From the NCBI GenBank assembly GCA_905221605.1, contig CAJNDS010000602.1, forward strand, positions 1 to 64,000: 64,000 nucleotides of DNA. Reading direction: 5' to 3'. Source of the DNA: Symbiodinium natans. Its lineage: Eukaryota; Sar; Dinophyceae; Suessiales; Symbiodiniaceae. The first letter of the stretch is position 1, and every line of letters begins with the position of its first letter. The position numbers and the translations under genes were made by a program. Positions 10,759 to 19,548 of this stretch are shown one piece after another. The notes below the pieces were generated by a model that worked only from the letters and a program-made list of their open reading frames with translations, searched no databases and was not told the DNA's origin.

Positions 10759-10843
10759 ACTACATAATTAATACAATTATTCCTTTAAATGTTTTTCCAA
10801 TGGGCGTGGTGGGGTTTATTCATTTTATAAGAAATTATTCAAA

Positions 10844-10852
10844 AAAGTATTT
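10844..10852 (+). promoter_or_regulatory. Candidate promoter motif AAAGTATTT (second instance)
   Basis: Lies 36 bases before the ATG at 10889, nearly the same spacing as the instance before 9695. Confidence 0.35.
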
Positions 10853-10888
10853 GCCTTCCCAACAGGCGTGCCTAGGTTGATAGAATTT

Positions 10889-11218
10889 ATGGTAAATTTA
10901 GGGGATTGCGGGGAGAAATGCCAAAGGTACTACGAGAAGAAGCGAGAAGACATATTGGACAAGAAAAGAGAAAAAACTTGGTGCGACTTATGCGAAATGT
11001 ATGTAGTCAAAGACCAATACCAGAGACATACGAAAACGATAAGACACCAACACTATCTAAAATTGGAAGAAGGAGAGGAGTCTGAAGTGGAAGATGCCAA
11101 AAATAAATTCTGGTGCGAGACTTGTAGAATTTGGTTAAGTAAGAAGACAAGGACATCGCATTATGGAACACCAAGACACCTTGAATTGGCACAGCGAAGG
11201 CGGGATAGTACTGCTTGA
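10889..11218 (+). CDS. Two-zinc-finger (C2H2) protein, giant-virus-like
   Basis: 109 codons from ATG at 10889; the frame is open seven codons further up to a GTG, but the ATG sits well after the promoter-like motif. Finger 1 has C32/C35 and H47 with H53 or H55; finger 2 has C76/C79, H91 and H97. The spacing resembles the U1/matrin-type C2H2 fingers of RNA-binding proteins. A preceding YYEKKREDILDKKREK stretch is of a kind often seen in large DNA virus proteins. Likely a nucleic-acid-binding protein; target unknown. The stop codon lies within an 11-bp stem hairpin. No intron is visible. Confidence 0.7.
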   Translation: MVNLGDCGEKCQRYYEKKREDILDKKREKTWCDLCEMYVVKDQYQRHTKTIRHQHYLKLEEGEESEVEDAKNKFWCETCRIWLSKKTRTSHYGTPRHLELAQRRRDSTA

Positions 11219-11250
11219 TACATTCAATTTAAATTATTCAATGTATCAAG
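11214..11250 (+). terminator. Hairpin spanning the stop codon, followed by a T-run
   Basis: CTTGATACATT (11214-11224) pairs with AATGTATCAAG (11240-11250), an 11-bp perfect stem; a run of seven T follows at about 11254. The stem shares TTGATACA with the neighbouring minus-strand gene's 3' hairpin. This is the last clearly virus-like element before the GC-rich DNA. Confidence 0.6.
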
Positions 11251-11329
11251 GAGTTTTTTTGTTTGGTTTTTGGTCGGGAAAGTCTGGCGGAGCGTAGTAT
11301 GCCGACAGGCATCAGCATTACTAACTTTT

Positions 11330-11935
11330 TAACCCCCCCTTCTCGTTTAGGGTTTGGGGGATGAATTTCAAGCAAACGCAACCCCCCTTTCTCGGGGTCC
11401 AGATGGGGGGGTTGGGTTTGGGGGCTTGGGGCTGTATTTCAAACCCCCCCCCCCCCCCCCCCCTCTCCTTTGCGCTGTATTTTTCAAGCAAGCCCAACCC
11501 CCCATCTGCGCCCCCAGACTGTATTTCAAGCAGATGGGGGGTTTGGTTTGGGTGTATTTCAAGCAAACCCAACCCCTCTTTTTGGGGTCCAGATGGGGGT
11601 GGAGTTTGGGGGTATGGGGCTGTATTTCAAGCAAACCCAACCCCCCCTTCCTTCTTCTTTGGGTTGTATTTCAAGCAAACCCAAGCCCCCATCTGCGCCC
11701 CCAGACGGTATTTCAAGAAACCCAACCCTCCTGTCTCGGGGTGTAGATGGGGGGGTTGGGTGTCGGGGTTTGGGTATATTTCAAAGCAAACCCAACCACC
11801 CCCGTTTCTTGGGGTCCAGATGGGGGGTTGAGTTTGGGGGTTTGGGGCTGTATTTCAAGCAAACCCAACCCCCCTTCTCGTCTCGGCTGTATTTCTAAAC
11901 AAAACAAACCCAACCCCCTTCTGGGGTCCTGCTTT
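11330..11935 (+). repeat. G/C-run tandem array
   Basis: About eleven imperfect copies of a 40-100 bp unit, each with TGTATTTCAAGCAAACCCAA followed by a C-run, and a G-run block (GGGGTCCAGATGGGGGG, GGGTTTGGGGG). An 18-base C-run lies near 11446-11463. Both strands carry repeated G-tracts, so four-stranded structures are possible. Frames of 80-156 codons across it are repetitive and not called. Confidence 0.8.
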
Positions 11936-12120
11936 TTTGGGGGGACCGAGCGAACTCAAGTAGCACCCAAATCTTGGGGACCGAGATTGTTCAACTCTCT
12001 TGCTTTGCGGGGCCGAGCGTACCCAAGTTTTGAGGACCGAGCATGTTCAACTATCATCCTGCTTTTTGGGAGCCGAACGTACTCAAACAGCACCCAAGCT
12101 TTGGGATCAGAACGCTGTAG
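11936..12120 (+). repeat. Degenerate ~55-bp repeat
   Basis: About four decayed copies of a unit with GGGGACCGAGC, a TACTCAAG-like block and CACCCAAGCTTTG. It directly follows the G/C-run array. Confidence 0.55.
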
Positions 12121-12594
12121 GATAGAAACATATCCCTTAGAAGTTTTGTCGTATGCCCCCTGGGCAACCTTTGCCACCTCCACCTCCAATCGGCCCACCT
12201 GGGAATTGTGACTTCAAACCACGAAGAATGCTGCCTTCACATTATCACAGCAAAACTCTTTTACGTGTTTTCGCGCGGGGTTATTCATGTTGTGGCCATT
12301 GCTTGCGGCAGCCTCTTGCATGGGCTTTGGTCTTGGGGTGAGAATAACCATCTTTATATGTATGCAACAACATGTACCCCCAGCTGCTTACTTCGGCCTG
12401 CTGCGCCAACCCCTCGTTGCAGACCTGCAACAGGCTTGAGCGCTTTAGCTTCAATCTTTGCACGTTGGCGAATGTACGTACGACTGTAGGGTCACGTGTC
12501 TGCCCCCCCCCCCCCCCCCCCCCCACTTTGTCATGGTCAGGTAGGGGGAGGGTCTGAAGGCGTTTTGGGGTTTTGGTCTCTAGAAAATCGACCT
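12121..12594. other. No recognised gene; C-run near 12505-12523
   Basis: No family-like open frame on either strand. The only notable element is a second long homopolymer C-run, where read errors are likely. Confidence 0.5.
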
Positions 12595-12715
12595 TAAGCC
12601 CCAAACTCTAAGCCCCCCAAAACCCTCAAACCCTAAACCCGAACACCTAAGCCTTCAAAACCCCAGGCCCTAAAAACCCGAGAACACTTGAGCCCGAACC
12701 CTAAATTCCAAAAAC
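12595..12715 (+). repeat. Degenerate CCCTAAA-type telomere-like block
   Basis: Many variants of CCCTAAA (CCCCAAA, CCCTCAAACCCTAAACCC, CCCTAAAAACCC) in about 120 bp. TTTAGGG-type telomeres are used by plants and dinoflagellates. Paired with an opposite-strand block at 13020-13115. Confidence 0.5.
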
Positions 12716-13019
12716 AGCCCGCAACCACACCAGGGGGCGGGGGGGGCACAGAACGCCTGACCATATATGGGAGCAGATTTTTGATAGGAATCCACTCCCT
12801 CGCTCCCGAAGCGCCAGCAACTTGGACACGGGCTCGAAAGTTTGGAACAATGCCGAAGTTCTACAAAGGTTGTTTCAGGAGGGTCATAAAGTTTCGGAGT
12901 GTATGTGGGGGAACCCCATTCTTGAGAAGCCCCGGTTCTTAAACAAACCTGGAGGAGGGCAAGTGAAACTACCGGACATGCCTCTCGCAACAGGGCGGTC
13001 TGCGCAGCTTAGGGACTAA

Positions 13020-13115
13020 CGTCCAGGGTTTGGGGTTTGGTCTGAAGGGATTGGAGTTTCGGGGTTCAGGGTTTGCACAACAGAGTTTAGGGACTTAAGG
13101 GTTTAGGGTTGAGGC
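13020..13115 (+). repeat. Degenerate TTTAGGG-type telomere-like block
   Basis: Contains AGGGTTTGGGGTTTGG, GGGTTCAGGGTTTG, TTTAGGGACTTAAGGG and TTTAGGGTTGAGG. It is the complement-strand version of the block at 12595, so the 300 bp between lie between outward-facing telomeric decays. Confidence 0.5.
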
Positions 13116-13913
13116 TCTAACAGGTAAATTCTGTCAAGCCCCAAGCTTCCTAACATCCGATTGGCACGGTTTGATAGCACGGCTAAGCAATACAAGAACC
13201 ATCCGACGCCTCGCGCAATGCCATTGCTGGAATGGGCGTGGCGGTGGCAGAGATTGTTGTGTCGCGATGTTGCGCTGAACTCAAGCTTGAGCATGTATCG
13301 GCGATGCATCCGCATATCAATCGGCGCACCTAAAAAATAGTAGAAAGCAGGGATTCCGGGGATTCCTGTGTTGGGCGTTGCCGACCCTCCTTCGTTCTTT
13401 ACTTGTCATCACTGCATCCCTCACTGTTCCTCTACATTGCCACCTGTTGTATTCTATGTTTTCAAATTCTTGGGGTCAAGATTTCTCACATGTGCCCCTC
13501 GCTCGATTTCTCTTCATATCCCCCTCAGTCGTTTCTCCTCCTCTCCACTTGTTCCCCTGCACCCGTTTGCTCCCAGACCCCAACTCCAAGGATGTATCGC
13601 CTTTCTCCTCTCCTCACTCTTCCTGTTCTTCACCTTTTTGGTTTAAGGGGGTTGTTCTGCTTTCTTGCTTCGGGCGACCTCACCGCGAACATCTTCTGAA
13701 TGTGCACTGGCATGTTTGAACACGTCAGACTTGAATGTTTGAGCCAGTTGTGAAGGCACTTGAGCAACGCCTGAGACATCCGAAACGACATTGCCCAACG
13801 AGGAGAAGGCAGAAATACTCTCCAAAAAAAGTGAGTGCGGAGAGAAGCACGGTCTTGACACCGACCTCGTCAGCACCTCATGCATCCACAGCTTCAAAGG
13901 TGATGAAACCGCA
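13116..13913. other. No recognised gene
   Basis: Pyrimidine-rich sequence between 13380 and 13640 keeps several frames open, but the peptides are overlapping, Ser/Pro/Leu-rich and unlike any family I know. Confidence 0.5.
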
Positions 13914-14570
13914 ATGAAACCCCTTATGGAAGTGAGGAGCTTTGAAGACGGACGGCCACCACGGCAAGGACGTCACGGGTGCATCGTCCTTGAGGTCAGC
14001 TACATGGAGAAGGCGGAAAGCGATGAGGAAACCGAAGATGAGAGTGAGGAGGGAGACCACGAAGAAGAGACCGAGACCAGGAGCGTCGATTCCAACGTTG
14101 TCGTCGCGAACCCAAGCACTGACGAAGAGGCCTTCACAGACGACCAGGTCTCGCTGATGCTTCAGGAGGCGAATGGCAAGGCTGACTGCAAGAAGTTGCT
14201 GTCCTACTTTGAGAAGCGTGTGCAGCCTTACGGCTCAAAGGTGTTGGAAATCAGGGCATCCGCAAGTTTGAGTCTGACGAGAAGAAGCAGAAGGCTGAAA
14301 AGGTCATCAGAGACGCCGAGAAGAAGGAACTGAAGGCGAAGGAGAAGGAGGTGAAGTCTTTGCTGAACGGCAACTTCGCTGGGCAGTCTTTCGACATCAG
14401 TGTTTCTAAGGAAGTGACCCTGCGTGATGTTCGTCTCCTCATCGGCGAGCAAATGACGCAAGAGAACCTCCTCAAGAAGAGCGACACGTTGATGGTTTCT
14501 ACTGGTCTTCGTGGAGGAGCGGGAAAGCGCAAGGTCTGCTTCCATTCCGTCAGACCCCGAGTGCATCAAC
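13914..14570 (+). pseudogene. Broken acidic ORF with ubiquitin-like LRGG tail
   Basis: From ATG 13914 the frame encodes an acidic stretch (DEETEDESEEGDHEEE) and a helical region ending near 14240. The natural continuation (a Lys/Glu-rich helix, then NGNFAGQSFDISVSKEVT) is in another frame that is open to about 14698, so a small indel near 14235-14260 breaks the gene, unless an intron is missed. The second part ends LLKKSDTLMVSTGLRGG followed by AGKRK, resembling the ubiquitin C-terminus, where cleavage occurs after GG. Complete ubiquitin fold not demonstrated. It may be a retroelement or host gene remnant. Confidence 0.4.
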
Positions 14571-14699
14571 AAGGCGTTGGTGTGGAGGCTTGGGTGAAGA
14601 GCCTTTCGAAGCGAAGGTGCTGGCCGGTCACAGCAAAACGTGTAGGGCTTGCTTCTCCTTACCTTACCTCTGCGTCGTCGTCGAGTGGAACAACCTGAA

Positions 14700-17600
14700 G
14701 GGCAAACTCCTACGTTCACCATTCACTCTAATCACTTTCCCTATTGAAAAAGAAAACATAGGGAGCGAACTCACTAGTTCGCCACCCTTTTTTACCTAGG
14801 CCTCAAAGGCATCTTTATGTCCTCATACCTGCAGTAAGTCAAGAGCGATACGAAGTGCAACAACAATCATGCGAAGCTTGTCTCACTCGTGAAGAACCTC
14901 AGGGAAAAACACTCGCCAAACATCTCTCAAACAAATCGCCTTTGGTGAAAAGGGGCGGGTGAGAAGGGGCGTGTCTAGCATCAGGTCGCTTTTGGAGTAA
15001 ATACGCAGTGTCAGCATCGTCGCCGACCGCAAATACACAGTAGCGACAGTCATAAAAACACTACACGCTAAAAGATAAACATTCTCACATTCTGACAGGT
15101 GGGGACATTGATTTTGTCGACCTCAAGTTGCCACGAACCCAATCTCGGCAAATTTAGTTTAGCTGTCCATCTCGAAAGAATGAGCGACGAAGTCGGGAAT
15201 CCGAAATCTAAAGCAATCGTAGCGACGCCCTCAACACTGCGCATAGTCATAGGGTTTAGGATTGACCCTAAAGTCCGAGAATAAGTTTTGGCTCATGTTG
15301 CGCACGTGAAAAAGTACCTGAAAACCATGATATTGAGGGATATAGGTCGGTTTTGGTTGCCTCCCGAACCCCTTTCGAAAGCGGGCGCACAAAATCGGAT
15401 CATCAATATAGAGTTCTAACGGACTGTTGCAAAACCATTCCGAGGAAAATACAACCAAAACCCACACGACAAGAAAGACGCCTCAAACGTACTGGCAAAT
15501 CAAAAAACAATTCAAACCAAACCGAAGCAAAGCACAGCAAAGCAAGGCAAAGCAAAGCAAAACAAAACACAACAAAACAAACAAACGAAATGAAAACCTA
15601 ATATCGAAAAACCATATCAAGATGAACGTTTTAAAACTCAATCCCCAGCAATGCGTTGCAACCTCAAACCCCAAAAAAAATCCGCCAACACAAAACCCTG
15701 CCCAAATGCACTTAAAGAAAGAGCACCCTACTTGGTAGAACCGGATTACAGTCAAATATTGGGGTCTTATATTCACAGTCAGAAGGGCAACAGTAAAAAC
15801 CCGCAACATTAAAGAACTCACGAAGGTTAGCATAGATGACAAACAGTATTCTTATAACAAGTAAGAACCACTTCAAACACATTAAAAAAACTCAAACGTA
15901 TCTCAAAATCCAAAGATTTTGAATAGCTTTTTATACTGAAGCATGCAACGTAATGTGTAGCAGTCGAACAAACACTTCAACACAATTAAACAAAAAAAAC
16001 AGAAGAAAGAAGTGCATTCAAAAGCTATGCCATTCCCTATTCAATAACAAACATATCAAGGCTATGCAGAGGAAATAGCGGGTTAACACATTGAAAATAT
16101 CAAGAACCCAGACTGAAAGATGTTTTACGCAGAAACAAAATATGAAGAGACAAACGGATGTAGACCTTGCTTTCACCCATCTGTAGTTTATAACATACCA
16201 AGTAGAAATTATGCAATGTTCAATGAAGAAGAGCTGACGAATGCAGTTAAGAACATGACAGCAGACGTAGAACTGAAAATCTGTACTTGTTCATTAAACA
16301 AATCAGGTTCTAGAATAGGCCACATTGAAGAAATAACAAGACATTGTGACAGATACAACTAAATACAACCCACAGCAGGCAAATACATCAGCATGAATTA
16401 AGACAAAGAAGGCCTGTATGCATGTCAAGAATGAAGACGACGGTCTTGTGTCGTGAGTCACTGCTCACCCAGGCTGTTCAACCTCTAGTTTCAAGACATT
16501 CACGAAAGGTCCCACACAAATAGCTCCAACCCGCCGTGCGCTTTTCCATCTTCGGGTACAGCGCGACCTTTGAACTTATGTCTCCGATGCTAACCAACAC
16601 CAGTCCCCCGCTGAGGAGTCATGGGTTTCACTGAGTTTTGCCTTAGCGCTTCGGGGCAGAGTCGTATCCTCTGTAAGCGTGTTTTAAGGTCAAGATGTTG
16701 GAGTGTGTGTGAATGTGCGTCTGCACGCAGACTTGCGCACAGTGCGGTCGGAGGATCATATCATGCTACACTCATGCTACAGCTGTTACAGCTACAGCAA
16801 CGGAACATACGGACAAGGGCTTCAGAGATTAGAGCAGAGTTCCTGCGTGTGATGAAGAATGCCGGCCCCAGCTTGCCATTTGCTTTTGAATCACGGATGC
16901 CAAAACCTTGAAGGCAATCTGCTCCGTAGCAGAACAGTCCGAGAACTCACTGAAAAAATGCCAGCGTTGAAATGCCGAGGCCGCCTGCAGGGGAGGGCGA
17001 TTTCGGGTTATCAGAAACTGGTTTGCGCGGTTTGCGTTGCAGGCAAGGCTACTTCCGAAGCTCTTGCTCACTGCCACAGAAGCGGAGCTTTAAACTTCTC
17101 AAATTGACCCTGGCCCCGCAACTCTAAAACGCAAAAGCTCGAAAGCTAAGGAATAAGTGCTATTCCCTGCGGTGAGTGTAACAGTGTAGGGCTCGCTCTA
17201 GCTGGCGTGCACTTCTCATCAACGCTGCGATTGCTTTCAGTGGTGTTGTTGTGTCTCGCCCACTGCAAGGACCACAAGAAATTGCAGACGCCAACAATCA
17301 TTTCTTTGCGTTCATTAATCTCAGAAGCTCGACAAGAAATGGGGAAGAGATCCACCCAGTAGGTTAGACAGCACAAGCCTCAAATCAGCAAATCGAAAGT
17401 AAAGCTAACACGTCACGATTGCGCACTAAGGACCTATCAAGAAAGCATCGACTAACACAAACGTGAAACAACATAAGCCGACACCTTGTGTTCGGCGCAG
17501 TGTTAAGTCACGTCTGCAGCCACGCCTGAATGTATCCTAAACGTCAACGCGCTGTTGATGCTGCAACGTCGTCCACTGCAGCTGAGAGATGCTAAAAGAG

Positions 17601-18226
17601 CGTGCTATACCTGAGGCATCTCTTGAAGAGCTTGGAGACCCAAATCTAAGTTCAGCAAATAAACCTAAGAGTCACGAGGATGGCAGCGCAACGGCTGCCT
17701 TTAGGCAAGCCCTGACTAGCCATGTCCTTACCCACGCACATCGCAGCTATGTCCGAGATGTCACGTCAGAACGGTGCCACGTTGAGATTTTGTCTTTCTC
17801 CTAGTTTGCCAGTGCATGTGGCGCATGGAGCAGACAACCCTGAAAAGACTCGACTGTCGTTCACGACGAAGTGGGTTTCAGGGAGAAGGCCTTGCGAGCA
17901 TTTCCTTGCAGCCTGCGGCCTCGTGCCACTTTTGCTTGGAAAGAGACTCGGGGAGTTGGAATGCTCCGTGGCTTGTTTGCGTGTGTGAGTGCCAACAAAC
18001 GCTCTCTGGAACCATCAAGCAGCTCTCAGGCACCAACTTTCGGTTCAGTGGCCCTGTTTCTGAGACCGCGCCAGACAATCGGGAACTGTTTCAAACGGAT
18101 CCTTGTTCATGGTAGCGGGCCTCAACAATTTCGTTGGCCCGGGTCTTGACATTAATGTCACGCCTTCTTGTGGCCGTGAACGCAACGACAAGCACCCTAT
18201 TTGAAACAGAGACAAAATTCAAATGA
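14700..18226. other. Repeat-poor stretch without recognised genes
   Basis: A-rich DNA between 15420 and 16400 includes an AAGCAAAGCA-type simple repeat (about 15525-15595). An 80-codon frame at 16120-16362 starts with ATG and contains several cysteines, but I cannot place it. From 16.4 to 18.2 kb no frame looks like a known family on either strand. Confidence 0.45.
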
Positions 18227-18498
18227 CTTATTGTTCGAGGACCGTGCTTGAGCCCAAATGAACAGAATATATAAAAGTATAAAAACTTCACAGAAACTCG
18301 ATACTAAATCCAGATTCCATCAGAGCAACATGAACGCTCTTCACGCCTCTCTTTTTCAAACGCTGGGGAATCAATCTCCAGATATCTTCTTCCGAAGGGG
18401 CTGCACCCCACATCGGTGTTCCAATGTCGGCCAACCCCGAAAACATTCGAGCGGATCTCTTGTCCTCTAGAAGGGAGCGTTGGCAAACTCGCTACCCC
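18227..18498 (-). repeat. Split direct repeat B2 (element 3' end)
   Basis: Identical copy of B1 at the far end of the element. The flank just outside (18226 and below) is unrelated to the flank of B1, which fixes the element end. Confidence 0.92.
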
Positions 18499-18561
18499 CC
18501 CTCACAGGTCCAACCTAAGTAAGCGGCCTGACACAGGGTGAAAAGCAGCTTTCAAAAGCAT

Positions 18562-18807
18562 TCAAGAGCTCCTTGGTTGATGCTGAGAGCTTGACGAAGC
18601 AGCTTCGCTTGGCTGCTCGGGTGCAGGTTCTGGGTTTTCAAATTGCCACTGTAAGGCACGAGTTGCAACAGTCTCTCTTTGTTGCAATTCACGATCCGCC
18701 ATGAGATCGTCCAATACCTCAGCCACCTTGACCAAGGAATCCATATTCAATGACTGAAGCCACAAACGAAAATCTTCCAGCTGAGCTCGTGTCACGGAGC
18801 GCTGCAT
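18562..18807 (-). CDS. Small ORF between A2 and B2
   Basis: 81 codons from ATG 18807. The N-terminal two thirds are predicted helix (VTRAQLEDFRLWLQSLNMDS, then a VxxVAEVLDDLM segment), with a Pro/Ser/Gln-rich tail. It lies in the only part of the element that is outside the main coding block yet inside the terminal repeats. No family recognised. It may be the far end of a spliced message or a regulatory peptide; chance cannot be excluded at this length. Confidence 0.35.
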   Translation of the reverse strand: MQRSVTRAQLEDFRLWLQSLNMDSLVKVAEVLDDLMADRELQQRETVATRALQWQFENPEPAPEQPSEAASSSSQHQPRSS

Positions 18808-19084
18808 GAAGGGTGCTGAAAGGACAATTGTTCAGATACTTGATATCCGAGCCTGTATGCATGCAACAAGGGCGCAACTGCAACCAAGCAACTGCTGCCC
18901 CAAGAACAGACACTCACAGAGGCACTCAACGAAGCAAAGTAAAGCTTCCAGTAGGCACGAGACCGCAAATGCCTTTTCCTTTGCACGACCACCTCATACT
19001 GGCTTTCCTTGAGTCTCTGGCAGGTATCACCTGCCACACGGGATGACCATGATACGTGAGTCCCTTAGTAGGGTGGGAGGGTGG

Positions 19085-19277
19085 GTCAAAATTTTTCCTC
19101 TCATTCACTCGGCTTTTCGAGCCGATCACCTTGCAACGAAGAAAGATTTCATCAATGGACAACCATGCACTTCAGGAACCACAAAAGACAACAGTCGGCA
19201 CAAGCTACTAAAATTGCCCCACAACTTTTCCTCTCCCAATAAAGCCCTATCTTCTGCGGGCGCTCGAAGAACGCAGC
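19085..19277 (-). repeat. Split direct repeat A2
   Basis: Copy of A1, directly abutting B1 and sharing the C at 19277. The A2/B1 join equals the sequence formed if the two outer ends of the element were joined in a circle. Confidence 0.92.
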
Positions 19278-19548
19278 TTATTGTTCGAGGACCGTGCTTG
19301 AGCCCAAATGAACAGAATATATAAAAGTATAAAAACTTCACAGAAACTCGATACTAAATCCAGATTCCATCAGAGCAACATGAACGCTCTTCACGCCTCT
19401 CTTTTTCAAACGCTGGGGAATCAATCTCCAGATATCTTCTTCCGAAGGGGCTGCACCCCACATCGGTGTTCCAATGTCGGCCAACCCCGAAAACATTCGA
19501 GCGGATCTCTTGTCCTCTAGAAGGGAGCGTTGGCAAACTCGCTACCCC
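19277..19548 (-). repeat. Split direct repeat B1
   Basis: 272 bp identical, as far as I can read, to 18227-18498 (offset 1050). It overlaps the last two codons of the RT-RNase H ORF. Includes a stretch CATTTGGGCTCAAG (minus strand, 19298-19311) that resembles the 3' part of the dinoflagellate spliced leader. Confidence 0.92.

Noticed and set aside
18258-18470. Identical 70-codon plus-strand frames in B1 and B2
   Set aside because: They lie wholly within the terminal repeats of a minus-strand element and are identical because the repeats are; no sign of coding.
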